This document shows positions 33,262-45,800 of a DNA stretch of 64,000 bases, in pieces. Made by a program: the position numbers and the translations under genes. Every line of letters begins with the position of its first letter. The stretch's first letter is position 1. Origin of the DNA: Brevipalpus yothersi (Eukaryota > Arthropoda > Arachnida > Trombidiformes > Tenuipalpidae); assembly GCA_003956705.1 (NCBI GenBank), contig QZCP01000834.1:58864-122863 (forward strand), read 5' to 3'. The notes below the pieces were generated by a model, which was not told where the DNA came from, made no database searches, and worked only from the letters and a program-made list of their open reading frames with translations.

Positions 33262-34703
33262 ATGTTGTATGAGCTAGACCTCTGGCTGAAAGCTTTCAGA
33301 GGTCTGGTCTTATTATTTAAATTGAAACCTCATCATGATAGTGATAAAGTTTGTGACTATGATTTAATTTCGGAAATGAAGCAAATGGGCTGGCTCTTAT
33401 ACGATATTAATCAACAGGGAGTTGATCCGATCTCGTTCCGTATCATGCTCTTCCTTTATTATGGATTCTTTCCTGAAGCCTTAAAGTTTGTGTTGATGAT
33501 TATTGTCCTCGATGAAGAAGCATCATTCAATTTATGTGATCAAGGTGTCCTGATGCCACAGTATAGAAAGCCACTGTTACTGATGCTGGTTCAGCTCAAA
33601 ACAATATTCTTTTGTCTAAGTTTGGTGATGAAAAAAGCTTGTAAAGATCCTCAGAAACTCATTTGGTTGAAGATATACCAGCAAAAACGATGTGATAATG
33701 ATCTGGGTGGTATAAATCCTGATGAATGGAATGAATTACGGAGAACGATTAACGCAATTTATTCAGTTTGCTGGGGAGTATTTCGGATTTTCAATTCCAT
33801 CAGTTTTTGCCTACTTTGGCTTGCACCCTTCTATTCTTCCAGAGGTAGATGCAGTATAGTGGTATGGTGTTCCTGTTCAATCAGCATTTTACATTCTATT
33901 CTCTCCATGATAGGAAGTAGTGCAATTATATTTCTACTGACTAGCTATACCCAAATTTTGTCTATTCGCATCGGGAGAATTTCGAACCTCATTCTTGGCA
34001 AGCAAACTTATACCGATAGCTGTGTGCTGAAGCTTTCAACTGCCTATCTCAAAGTCTATTGGGACTTTGATAATTCACGAAAACTTATCAATAGATTGAT
34101 AGGCATAACACTTTTCTGCGCATTTAGTCTGATTCTGAATGAATATTCATTACTGTTGACTAACAAGAGCTCCAGTTTGAAAATCTTCATGACATATTGT
34201 CTTGCTATAGCATTTCTTTTAGGGTTTCAAGTGAGTGTTGTGATGGTTCACAAATGTTCTCTGAAGGTAAGACCCGTTGACACTACATTCGTAATAGGTC
34301 TTTCTGGACCTTTTATCATAAAATCGATTATTGATGAATATCTCTATTCCTAGTATTGCGGTAGCATTGAAAACTTATGCTCACTTCTCATTCCTTATAT
34401 TTTCTCACAGCACACTGAACTGATAGAGAGCACATCAAAGTTGATTACCAGAAAAGTTCTCAAACCGAGATCAATAATGTTCCTAAATGAACTCAAAGCA
34501 ATGATGATTAATCGGCCAATCAACTATGAGTGCTTCAATCTATTTCAACTAACACACATGAATGCCCTCAAGGTAAATCAGAGTTTGACATCAGCATGAT
34601 TTATCAGATTTGATGAGTGATTATATACAATCTATTTCATTTTTTTCAGTTTTTCCAAGAAGTCATTTCCTACATGATGCTCCTAGCAACTATTATTAGA
34701 TGA
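33262..34703 (+). CDS. Gustatory-receptor-like seven-transmembrane protein, three exons
   Basis: Exons 33262-34266, 34411-34572 and 34650-34703, giving 335 + 54 + 17 = 406 residues. Junctions are aag|gtaaga...cacag and aag|gtaaat...ttcag. All frames are open. The terminal exon reads FFQEVISYMMLLATIIR. In-frame ATG 33232 would add ten residues (MNFMREKGKK); the start at MLYEL is preferred because it aligns with MSREL, MWHEL and MWELK/MWELE of the other copies. This receptor is embedded inside the zinc-finger array, right after a truncated zinc-finger gene, so a duplication carried receptor sequence into the array. Confidence 0.78.
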
Positions 34704-36293
34704 GACAGCAATCATCCAGTTTCCTGACGAAAAAGTCCCAAACTTTATTTTGAATTCGACACGATATATATTTTAGAGTTTTGCTACTTGATCGCAGTCT
34801 ACAACTGTCTACAAGATTTGAAAATAGACAGTATAAGGTGAAAACCCATGATAAGCAGTTCAAGGTGTCGAATTAGTATCGAAGATTTATTAATCAGAGC
34901 CTCTATCATTAACAGTGCGCAATATCTCTCACTACATTTTCTTTGTGAAAAATGGAAAATGAACTCAAGGATCGATTCATTCACACTCCAATGCTCATTG
35001 AAGAAGTCCTCATCATTATGTTTGACAGTCTGTGAGGATGTTCATCCTTTTTCTTCTCATGAGTATCTCTCAAACTACACTCCACAGATTCTCTATCTGT
35101 ATTGGGTTTTTGATACTCGTAGTTGTGTTCTGATGAGTGTAAACATAATGTGTGTTATTTTGAGTCTTACAAATTCGAGAATGTTTGGAGGGCTCCTCAA
35201 CCAGAGATATTTTGATCTTGAAAGAGCATTTTTTGTCTAAAATATAATTATTCACTTTTATAAAGTCTTCCCTTGATGCATACAGTTAAAACCATGATTG
35301 TTCGAATTTACGGTGAGCTTAGAAATTCTCGGTACCATAAGTTCCAATGAAAAGTTGATAATTTTCAGCCATGATATAGGGCAGTATGATAATTTGTATT
35401 TGACCAAAGTATCATGCCAAAAAGTTTGATAATCTCAAAATTTCCATCTCTCATAGCCGAAAATCTCGTCAAACCAAATGGCTATGATGGTTCAATCGGA
35501 CTTGGATGTTGTGATATTTTGTTGAATATCATCACACTATCCTTTCTCATTGCTGAAAATTAGCACCTTTTCATGGAAAATCATCTCACTAAGAAACTTT
35601 CAGCTAACTTTGTATTTAGTCCAGCACAACTTATATTATATAATCATCGAGATCCGATCGCTATCGATTGTAACCCTTAAATTTGTCAGACTCTGCTTGA
35701 TCGCCTTTGATATGGCTCAAAATAGTATGGATTGTTGAATTCCACCGAAGAGCAAATGGATTGAAAAATCTGCTATCAATCAGTGAATCGAATTAGCAAT
35801 TTATCATATTAGTCTATTGTTTGTCTCAAAGTCCAATCTCTAGGAATCAGTCATGGACGGAGACCTTATTCTTAACCAATTAAATACCATAAACTGCCTA
35901 TGTGGAGGCTTTTTTAAATAAATAGGAACATCTTTTCTTTCAAATCAAGCAAATATTATCTTTGGTCGAGTGATAGCAAGATTTGTCAGATGTTAGAAAA
36001 TTGGCTTGGTTAAGCTGATTATGGGTAAACAATTGGCCAAAAAATACTGCTACCCTATTCTAGTATTTATATTGAGAGGAAAAATGTATGTGATAAAGTA
36101 AAGTGCGATCCTTGAGCCTGAAGCTTAAAGTGTAATTTTTATCGTTCTTGTTGGCAACGCTTTTGAAGAATAGAATCGGTCTCCTAAGCTAAATTAGTTG
36201 TCAAAGTTTGATCTGATCTTGTGTCCTCATTTTAATTACCGTGCTTTCATCTGTGAATGATTTGTTCTTCAGAGCATACTTCCTCAACTCAGC
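34704..36293 (+). other. Intergenic: receptor 3' flank, then zinc-finger 5' flank
   Basis: 34836-35060 is the receptor 3' flank repeat. From about 35060 it joins sequence homologous to 31250-32540. The junction marks a duplication breakpoint. The open frame at 34848-35240 is not conserved between copies and is not supported as a gene. Confidence 0.5.
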
Positions 36294-37507
36294 ATGGATT
36301 GTATGGTAAGTGATATCTCTTCTCATTCTCTCTGAATGACTGAATGTCTCTCATGTTATCTGAATTTGAATATCATGAACAGGTCAATTCTCAAACTAGA
36401 ACAAAACTGAGAGAAGCTATTGGGGATGTTCTGCAAGACCGGAAAAAACGTCAAAAACTTGAGGAGGTTATAAGGCAAATTATATGTGATAATATTTCGA
36501 ATTTGAACAATTGTGAACATGAATTTGGGAAAAAGTATGAACCAAAGCTTGGAAAACCTGATGAGTTCTCTGATCAGTTACCATCCATGAGTTCAATATT
36601 AAGACGCAAGAGAGCAGAAGTTCCTTCAGATTCCAGTCGAGTTCCAGAGAATTTCATGGAAGAATATCAATTGTACTCAAATGAAGAAGAGAAAACGTCA
36701 ATAGAATCAGGTCTCAGAGAAGAGGTAGCAAGAAAATCTCCAAAAGTAACTCTTATAGACCATCAAAAGGTTTACAAACTTGAAATTTCCGAAGAAAACA
36801 ATCAAATTGATTCAAGAACAGGCATTGAGTATCAAATATATCACAGAGGACAAACAATTGACAGCACCAGGATGGAGCAGCTTATCGAAGGAAAAATTTT
36901 GAAGGACAAATTGGGACAGCTTATCTGTGGAATTCATACGAAATGTTGCTACACTGGACCGAGGAAGAGGGATCACAACTTTAATTGCAATTTGAAAGCA
37001 CACATTGCAGCCTGTATCATGACATATCTCTGCAGAGTTTGCCTCCATACTTTTGGTCACCGTGGCGATCTATCCACCCATTTCAGCAAACATCTTGCAC
37101 AGAGAGCTTCAAAAATTCCAAGAAAATTCATGCAAAACAACTCAATTGTCATGATGGACTATCAGAGAAAATATGAGCTCAATCTATCAAATGAGAATGT
37201 TTTCATTCATTCCAGTGGGTATGAGTACCAAATCTATTACAAGGGCGAAGCTATAAGTGAAGAAAAGCAAGCGAAAATCAGGCGAAGAGTTGGCAAGAGA
37301 ACCAAATCAGGATGGATTCTTTGTGATATCCATGACAATTGTAGCTCGCATAAACCTAGAATAGTTGAAAGGAAAGAATTCAATCGAAACTCGATGAATC
37401 ATCTCACATCATTTTATTTCACCTTCTTGTGTCGATATTGTTTCAAAACGTATAGCAGAATCCTCTATCTCCAAAAACATCTCACTCAACATTCAAGAGT
37501 TTTGTAA
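36294..37507 (+). CDS. Four-finger zinc-finger protein (tandem family), subgroup C
   Basis: Exon 1 is 36294-36305 (MDCM) and exon 2 is 36383-37507, giving 378 residues; intron 77 bp (atg|gtaagt...gaacag). Exon 2 begins VNSQTRTKLREAIGDVL. Module 1 has GIHTKC and YLCRVCL...HFSKH fingers; module 2 has DIHDNCSSHKPR and FLCRYCF...HLTQH. The end of the gene resembles subgroup A (QKHLTQHSRVL), while a second, different family 3' end follows at about 37585-37620. This suggests that the present 3' end came in by unequal exchange or gene conversion. Confidence 0.78.
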
Positions 37508-39227
37508 TATCAGAAAAATGTCTATCAGATAACATTGTATAGCTCAACTCTGGATACTCTCATAAATGAGATTGAAAGTCTTGTGGGACATTACCGCAAG
37601 CACCCAAAAATATTGTAATGTCAAGAAGTCATCTCATTTAGAAAAATTCTTTCCAGAAAATTTCTACTTTTCATTCAAGTTTTTCTGATTTTGTGATCTC
37701 GTCAATGTCTGATCATTGAATCGATGTCTGATCGATTCAATGATCGCGATTCTTGACTTGAACACGATTAAAATCATCGAAAGTTCATTCCCATGATTCA
37801 AAATGATTGTACCGTATACATTGTACGTTAATGAGGTAAAACAAATGGTAAGCTAGAAATGGATTGACTTATCGAATATCGAAGCAAGATCCTTACCAAA
37901 TCAATGCAGCCCTCTAAATGGTTACTCTGAACTGGTTTGAACAGCAATAGCAAATTATCACTAACAAAGAAGTAAGTAAAAAAATCATGGAATTATCTAC
38001 CGTGAAACTCATTTCTGGCTGAAATTCATCATGGAGAGAATTGATATTGTCATAACTCATAGAAAAAAACAACCAATTATACCTATACGACAGAGCAAAA
38101 CTTTTTTCGATCATTGACCTTCTGTTGAATATTATTGTAGATTGAACTGTGTGATTTGAGACCGTGATTATTGATCAAACCAAAAGATTAGTTGATGAAT
38201 CAATTTTCATTCCATTTCTGAGGCTATAAGTAAAGAAAATGTGGTGCCAAGGTTTGCTCAATCATCGTCAATGGCTATTTTAGAAGCAAACTCGACTCAT
38301 TCGTCGCTATCAATGGGTTTTGACTATCTAAAAATTAAAACACTTGTCGGTTGTGTAAGTGTCTCGCTACTATTGATTTCAGATTCTGTGTTTTATGGTC
38401 TAATTTCTTCATCCAATTGATGTCAAGCCCAATATGGAAGAGCTGCTCAGAGAAGCTGTAGAAGACATTGATCGACATTATTTCAACATTGATCCCATTT
38501 ATCTTATCAATTACTGGAGGAAAATAATCAAACTCAGTCGAACCATTTGAATTAGTTCCTTTGCCGCAAGAATTTTTTGGTCCTACTCTTCCTTTTCAAT
38601 TCACAGATATCAAATGATCCCCTTTAAACAACAAATTTTACAAGAATCTGTCACCTCAACTTATATTTCTCGGTTTGATGCCTGAAGAATTCCACTCTTG
38701 GAGGCTCATTAGACCAACAACCGTGAGGGATCTATTTGAAAATTTTAACCTGTTGTAACCAAACGCGGTGTGCTGCATCAATTTTGAATCGTTGAAAACA
38801 TAGTAATTCGGTTATTGGATATTGAATCCCATTAGGAATAGATAAGTTAGAGATATTAACAGAAATTGAATGAATTGGAGGTCAAAACTAGTACACTTAG
38901 ATTGTATTTATCTCCAGACTCCATCTAATCTCGCCAAATGGCTGATAAAAACTCATATAAGTCAATGAGCTCAGTTTCCAAAGAACAAACAGTAGGGGAT
39001 CATCTTCCAAGTGACTTTTGTAAGCTAAGTGAGGGAAAGTCTCTTATTATTTGAAAATAGATATCAAACAGCAGTTTTGGGACATTTGCAGTTGAATTTT
39101 TCACAGATTTGTTTGAAGTTCACTGAATTATAGAAAATCGGATATTCTCAGACGTTATTTTTCACTCTCCCTTTTCTTCTCAGTTGTGTCTCAATTTTTA
39201 GCTGTTCTCCACGTTTGCCTCTTCATT
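37508..39227 (+). other. Intergenic block with duplicate gene tail and relic
   Basis: At 37585-37620 a second family 3' end is visible (cattaccgcaagcaccc, i.e. C-R-K-H-P-K-I-L and a stop). The following block is homologous to 28146-28800. At 38428-38480 lies a decayed exon 2 start (MEELLREAVEDID-like). The remainder is subgroup B 5' flank. Confidence 0.55.
38428..38480 (+). pseudogene. Relic of a zinc-finger exon 2 start
   Basis: A short stretch resembling K-P-N-M-E-E-L-L-R-E-A of the family, with no downstream modules. Parallel to the relic at 29148. Confidence 0.35.
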
Positions 39228-40410
39228 ATGACCTTCATGGTTAGTAACATCAATCAACAACTGTTTCTTCTATTTCGAAAGATTATCTGATCTCTCACAC
39301 TACAAACAGCTCGATTCCGAGAGGAAGAACCAACTGAGGGAAGCTATCCAGGACATTCTAGTAGACAAGAAAAAAAGTCACAAGTTCCAAAAGGTTCTAG
39401 AAGATATCATCAAGGAGAACATTTCGAATTTGAATAGTGAAAGAGAAGAATCGGAGAGAAAGAGTGAATCTGAATCTAGCGAGCTGTCATCTGGAAACTT
39501 GCCTGAGAAAAACAAAGAGGCAGAAATTGATGTGAATTGTCCCCCAACTTCAACGAACCAAACTCTTCCAGCAAGGCGATCTCTAAGGGGATCAATCAGA
39601 TCAGACTCATTGAACAAAGACGAGGAAAATGTTGGAAAATATTCTATATTGGTTTTCATGGACCACCAAAAGATGAACAAACTACGAATCACTGGAAAAA
39701 ACATCCAAACTCATTCAAGGACAGGCTTCGAATATCAGACATACTATAAAGGGCAACCAATTGGCAAGAAGAAGATGGAGCAACTCATCGAAGCAAAATT
39801 TTCAAAAAATCAATCAGGGCAACCTATCTGTGGAATTCATACAAGATGTTGCTACTCTGAACCAAAAAAGAGGACTCGAAATTTTAAGCAAGATTTGAAA
39901 AAGCACATTGCAACTTGTATCATAACCTACATCTGCCGATTTTGCTTCCATACTTTTGTATCCCAAAACAACCTATCCACCCATTTCAGCAAACATCTTG
40001 CACAGAAATCTTCAAGAATTCCACGGAAATTCATGCAAAACAACTCGATTGTCATGATGGACTATCAGAAAAAATATGAGCTCAATCTATCCAATGAGAA
40101 TATTCACATTCATCCTAGTGGATATGAGTATCAAATCTATTACAAGGGTCAGGCCATAAGTAAAGAAAAGGAAGCGAAAATCAAGCAAAGAGTGGGCAAA
40201 AGGACCGAATCAGGATGGCTTCTTTGTGATGTCCATGAAAATTGTAGCTGGCATAAACCTAGGATGGTTGATAAGCATCGATTCAACTGTCGCTCGCTGA
40301 ACCATCTAACATCAGCTTATCTCACCTTCTTGTGTCGACATTGTTTCATGGCCTTTAGCAATGCTGAAATTCTGGTTGGACATATCCTGAGACATCGAAG
40401 TAGATCGTAG
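39228..40410 (+). CDS. Four-finger zinc-finger protein (tandem family), subgroup B
   Basis: Exon 1 is 39228-39239 (MTFM) and exon 2 is 39310-40410, giving 370 residues. The donor is gttagt, unlike the gtgagt/gtaagt of the others, so splicing may be weaker. The first Met inside exon 2 (39430) would drop the conserved LREAIQDILVD helix. Module 1 has GIHTRC and YICRFCF...HFSKH; module 2 has DVHENCSWHKPR and FLCRHCF...HILRH. Module 1 is nearly the same as in the damaged copy at 62272, pointing to recent exchange between them. Confidence 0.75.
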
Positions 40411-41738
40411 TGCTGATGCCACATATTTAAATGGCTGATTTTCGATTTTCGAATTTCTAAATTCTCTGGGCATTAGTGTCTTTCGAATCACGTTATTTAT
40501 CACCTGGAATGAGCTCCTCTCAAACTGTTTTTGCAAATTTCCCTATCTTCATAGGTTATTTGCTACTCATATCTTGTGTTCCGAAGAGTGTTAATATAAT
40601 GTCTGTCATGTTCAGCCTCACAAATCCAGGATGGTTTAGAGGACTTGTCAACTAGAGGTATCCTGATCGTGGAGAAGCATTTTTTGTCTCAAATATAATG
40701 ATTTACTCTCATAAAGTCCGTCTTCGATGTGCCCGAATAGAACCTTGATTGTTCAAATATAAGATTGGCTGAAAGTTTCTTGGCACCATAACTTCGGAAG
40801 GGAATTTAATAATTTTCAGGCATGAGATAGGACAGTATGATAATGTGTACCCTACTGAAGTATTACACCAAAAAGTCTATCCAGTCTTGTCTTAGAATTT
40901 CTATCTATCATGACCAAAAATCTGGTCGAACTAAATAACTATAAAGTGCTCAATCTGACTTTCATGAAATAGTACTTTTTTCGAAAATTATGTCCTATCG
41001 TATGGCTAAAATCACTTTTCCATCGAAAATCATCGAACAAAGAAACTCTTAGCCCATCTTGTATTCACTCCAGCACAAAAATAATACAATTATCGAGATT
41101 TGATCACAATCAATTGTAACATCATAATTTACAAGACTTTGCTCGATCGCCTTTGGTATAGTTTGAAATAGCCTTGATTATCAATTAATACCAGGAACAG
41201 ATCGATTGAAATGTCTATTATCAGCCAGTGGATAGAGTTAACAACTGGTTCTAGCAGTAATAAAATAGTATGAGGTAAATTGATCGTTAATGAGAATGAT
41301 TGTTCTAACTAATTGAACACCACAAAATGCCTATGTGAGATCAAGTGAGAAAGGACTATCTCTCTATTTATTGACGTAAAACATAATCTTTAGTCAAGTG
41401 ATAAGAAAGTTTTTCTCAGCTGCTGATAGATGCCCTCTGTTGAGCTGCAAAACTGATTATGAGCAAACAATTTTCGGAACAAAAAATATTTCTCTACTTT
41501 TACTCTATTCTAGCATTTGCATCGAGAAAAAATTGCATGTAATAATGTAATGTGCGATACTCCAGCCTGATGCTAAGAGTGCAATTTCTATCTTGTCGGG
41601 AATGCTTACGATAGATAGAATCAATCTTGTCAACTTATCAACTTGTCAAAGTTTGTTGTAGTCTGCCAGCCTCAATTTTCATCAACGTGCCTCTGTCTGT
41701 AGGTGACTTGTTCCTTTTGCACATCTCCTCGATTCTTC
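40411..41738 (+). other. Intergenic block, duplicate of 31121-32540
   Basis: High similarity to 31121-32540 across most of its length, interrupted by a few indels (for example around 41240-41290). No gene is seen. Confidence 0.6.
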
Positions 41739-42914
41739 ATGGACTACATGGTAAGTGATCCTCACCCAATTTTTCTGATTCCAGTGAAAATAATATCTGA
41801 TCTTCAATATCATGAACAGGCTGATTTTGTAACAAGAATAAAACTCGGAGAAGCTATTAGGGATGTTCTCAAAGACCCTGAAAAAGGTCAAAAATTTGAG
41901 AAAGTTGTACGACAAATAATTCAAGAAAATATATCAAATTTGAACCCTCAAGAACATAAATTTGAAATAGAGTATGAAACAAAACCCGAAAAACCTGATA
42001 ATGAGTTTTCTGATCATTCATCATTGTTGAGGTCAATATCAAGATGCAAGAGAGCAAAAATTCTTCTAGATTCCAGTTCAGCTCCGAAGAATCTCATGGG
42101 AAAATATCAAGTGCACTCAAAGAAAGAGGAAAGAACTTCAATGGAATTAGATCTCAAAGAAGGAGTCGTAAGAAAATCTCCAAAGGTACCTCTGATGGAC
42201 TACCAAAAGGTTCACAAACTTGGGATTTCCGAGGAGAACATCCAAATTGATTCAAGAACAGGCATTCAGTATCAAATATATCACAAAGGAGTAACAATTG
42301 ACAGAGCAAAGATGGAGCAACTTATCGAAGAAAAAATTGCGACAAACAAATTGGGGCAGCTTATCTGTGGAATTCATACGAAATGTCACTTTACTGGGTC
42401 GAGGAAGAGGAGTCAATACTATAAGGCCAATCTGAAAACACACATTGCAGGTTGTATCATAACCTATCTCTGCAGAGTTTGCTTCCATACTCCAAGGTAC
42501 CGAAATAACCTATCCACTCATTTCAGTAAGCATCTTGCACAGAAGTCTCCAGGGACGGTCATGATGGACCGTCAAAAAGAATATGAGCTTAATCTATCCA
42601 GTGAGAATATTATAGTTCATTCTAGCGGGTATGAGTATCAAATTTATTACAAGGGCCAGGCCATTAGTGAAGAAAAGCAAGCAAATGTAAGGGGAAGAGT
42701 AGGCAAGAGAACCAAATCAGGATGGATTCTCTGTGATATCCATGACAATTGTAGCTGGCATAAACCTAGAAGGGTTAAAAGGCATTTCAATCACCAGTCG
42801 TTGAGTCATCTCACGTCATTTTATTTCACCTTCTTGTGCCGATATTGTTTCAAAACATACAGTAGGCTCGAATATCTTGCTGAACATTTCAGGAAGCACC
42901 CAAACATATTATGA
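41739..42914 (+). CDS. Four-finger zinc-finger protein (tandem family), subgroup C
   Basis: Exon 1 is 41739-41750 (MDYM) and exon 2 is 41820-42914, giving 368 residues. The 69-bp intron (atg|gtaagt...gaacag) keeps frame, so an unspliced reading from 41703 is also open; family homology favours splicing. Exon 2 begins ADFVTRIKLGEAIRDVL. Between the modules it lacks about 12 residues (LAQKSPGTVMMD instead of the usual SSKIPRKFMQNNS linker). The fingers are intact (YLCRVCF...HFSKH and FLCRYCF...HFRKH). Confidence 0.77.
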   Translation: MDYMVSDPHPIFLIPVKIISDLQYHEQADFVTRIKLGEAIRDVLKDPEKGQKFEKVVRQIIQENISNLNPQEHKFEIEYETKPEKPDNEFSDHSSLLRSISRCKRAKILLDSSSAPKNLMGKYQVHSKKEERTSMELDLKEGVVRKSPKVPLMDYQKVHKLGISEENIQIDSRTGIQYQIYHKGVTIDRAKMEQLIEEKIATNKLGQLICGIHTKCHFTGSRKRSQYYKANLKTHIAGCIITYLCRVCFHTPRYRNNLSTHFSKHLAQKSPGTVMMDRQKEYELNLSSENIIVHSSGYEYQIYYKGQAISEEKQANVRGRVGKRTKSGWILCDIHDNCSWHKPRRVKRHFNHQSLSHLTSFYFTFLCRYCFKTYSRLEYLAEHFRKHPNIL

Positions 42915-43930
42915 GATGAAAAAGTTATCTTTCATATGGTAATGCTTTTCATTCAAGTTTTTCACATTTTATCATCCAGTCAATATCTGATCGTCAGCAA
43001 TTCAATGATCGTGCTTCATCTATCATGAAAATCATCGAAAGTTCATTCATGTTATCCAAATTTTCTGATCTCGAATTTACAACAAAAGAAGACCAAAAGG
43101 CAAGCCAGAGATCTTCAGAACAAGATCCCGAAAGAATGGATAGGTGCAGCCTTCCAGTCAGTCCTTCCCTGTACTCAAACTGGATCAAATATTTGAGAAA
43201 TATCTATTGCCAAGTAGCGATAATCATGGAATTCTCAACTGAAAAATTCAATCTTGGCTGTTCTTTATACTAGCGAAAATTGTCTTTGTCATAACTTATA
43301 GAAAAAAACAACCAATTACAGCTATAAGTAACAGAGCAAAACTTTTTTTCGATCATTAACCTCTCATTGTATTGTAGACGAAACTGTTTGAACTTGTGAT
43401 GTTAATCACAAGTTCATTTACCAAACCAAGGATTAGTCCATGAATCGATTCTTATGCCATTTTTGAGGCCATTTGTAAGGAAAATGCGATACCAATGTTT
43501 GCTCGACCATCGTCCATGACTATTTCAGACCATAAATTGGCTCAGTTTATGGAAATTAATCTTTGATTAAAACGATCGCCCTAGACCCTTTGATACCACG
43601 AAATGCCCAAATAAAGCCCTTTTAGGTGATAGGACTATCTTTCTTCATCCAAATAAAACAAGAGTTATCTTCAGTTGAATGATGAAAAGGTTTTCTCAGC
43701 TGTTTATGAATGCTATTTGTCAAGCTGAAAAACTGATTGTGAGCAAACAATTTCCGGAACAAAGATATTACTCTTCTGTTACTCTAGCATTTGTATCGAG
43801 AAGAAAATAGCAGTAATAATTTAGTGTGCGATTCTTCAGCCTGGAAGTAATAGTGTAATTTCTATTGTTGTTGTTGGGAACACTTTTCCTGTAGGTTACT
43901 TGCTCCTTTAGCGGATTTCCTCGATTCAGT
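42915..43930 (+). other. Intergenic block
   Basis: The first 600 bp match the family 3' flank (28146-28800). The last 400 bp match the subgroup C 5' flank. Nothing else recognised. Confidence 0.5.
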
Positions 43931-45135
43931 ATGGATTATGTGGTGAGTGATCTCTGACCCATTTTCTATTTCAGTGAATATATTATCTGATCTTCCATTG
44001 CACGAATAGGTCAATTCTCAAACGAGAATAAAACTAAGAGAAGCTATCAGAGATGTTCTGAGAGATCGTGAGAAATGTCGAAAAATTGAGAAAGTTGTAC
44101 GACAAATGATTCAAGAAAACATATCAAATTTGAACAATCATGAACAAGAATTTGACGAAAAGTATGAAGTCAAACTCAAGGAACCGGATGACCAGTTCTC
44201 TGAACATTCACTATCTTCGAGTTCAATATCAAGATGCAAGAGAGCAAAAGTTCTTCTGGATTCCAATTCAGTTCCAAAGAGCGTCTTAGAAAGATATCAA
44301 TTGCACTCACTCAAAGAAAGAAGCAAAAGCTCCAATGGAATTACATCTCAAAAAGAAAGTCATCAGAAAATCTCCAAAAGTAACTCTTAAAGACCATCAA
44401 AAGGTTTACCAACTTGAGATTTCCAAAGAAAATATCCAAATTGATCCAAGAACAGGCATCGAGTATCAAATATACTACAGAGGAGTAACAATTGACAGAG
44501 CAAAGATGGAGGAACTTATTGACAAAAAAATTTCGAGAAACAAATTGGGACAGCTTATCTGTGGAATTCATTCAAACTGTTGCTTCACTGGACTAAGAAA
44601 AAGAGACTATCACTTCAAGTCTAATTTGAAAGAACATTTAGCAGGTTGTTTAATAACTTATCTCTGCAGAGTTTGCCTCCATACATTTGGTCACCGAGCC
44701 AACCTGTCCGCTCATTTCAGCAAACATCTTGCACAGAGATCTTCAAATATTCCAAGAAAATTCATGCAAAACAACTCAGTTGTCATGATGGACTATCAGA
44801 AAAAATATGAGCTCAATATATCCAATGAGAATATTTACAATCATTCTAGCGGGTATGAGTAACAAATCTATTACAAGGGCCAGGCCATCAGTGAAGAAAA
44901 ACAAGCAAAAATTAGGCAAAGAGTAGGTAAAAGAACCGAATCAGGATGGGTTTTCTGTGATATTCATGACAATTGTAGCTGGCATAAACCTAGAATGGTT
45001 GAAAGACATGGTTTCAATCAACGGTCGTTGTGTCATCTCACATCATTTCATTTCACCTTCTTTTGTCGATATTGTTTCAAAACATATAGCAAGATGGAAT
45101 TACTTGCTGAGCATTGCCGCAAGCACCCAAATTAA
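43931..45135 (+). pseudogene. Zinc-finger family pseudogene, subgroup C
   Basis: The start MDYV, donor gtgagt and acceptor aatag are still present, and exon 2 begins at 44010. Relative to the gene at 41739 there is a net 4-base gain near 44305-44325, which shifts the frame in the linker. Later, TAT of the conserved YEYQ motif is TAA (44860-44862). Beyond the stop the second module remains readable to about 45135, where it ends in HCRKHPN and a stop. Two independent disabling changes make it a recent pseudogene. Confidence 0.85.
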
Positions 45136-45800
45136 TAGCAAGCTAGAGATCTTGGTGAGCATTGTAGCAAGCATTCAACCATTTTGCAATGCCAAAAAGT
45201 CATCTCAATTATGGAAATACTTTTCAAACCTTCTCAATTGGTTACCTCGAACTAGATCAAACATCCATGAGACATCTATCACTTATTAGCGAAAATCATA
45301 GAATTATCTATCGAAAAACACCTTGCAGCATCTTTCATTACTCATCTCTGCAGAGTTTGCTTCCGTACTTCTGGTTAAGGTAGCCATCTATCCACTCATT
45401 TTAGTGAACATCTCGCTCGGAAGTCTTCAAAAATTCCGAAAAAATTCATGCAAAACAACTCGATTATCAGGGTGGACTATCAGAAAATATGAGGTTGATC
45501 TATCTGATGAGAATGTTCTTCTCCATTCTAGTATGAGTACCAAATCTATCACAAGTGTCAGGCCATTAGTGAAGAAAAGCAAGCGGAAGTTATGCAATAA
45601 GTAGGCAAGAGAACCAAATCAGGATGGCTCTTCTGTTCTCTGGATCCATGACAGTTGTAACTTGCATACGTCTAAGAAGACTAATAGATATAAAATTTTC
45701 TTTATTCTAATTATCACCCGATGGAACATCTCACATCAATATATTTCACCTTCCGGTGCCGGTATCCATGCAACTAAGATGAGGATCTATGTCACATTCT
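45136..45800 (+). pseudogene. Degenerate tandem fragments of the zinc-finger family
   Basis: 45150-45185 repeats a family 3' tail. From about 45318 a decayed copy of the middle of the protein is visible (HLAASFITHLCRVCF-like, then ARKSSKIPKKFMQN) with several indels and stops, continuing into a module 2 with GWLFC-like text up to about 45790. No intact frame. Confidence 0.6.

Noticed and set aside
34848..35240. A 130-codon frame after the receptor at 33262
   Set aside because: The equivalent block at 5706 and 15919 has different frames and stops, so it is non-coding receptor flank joined to another block.
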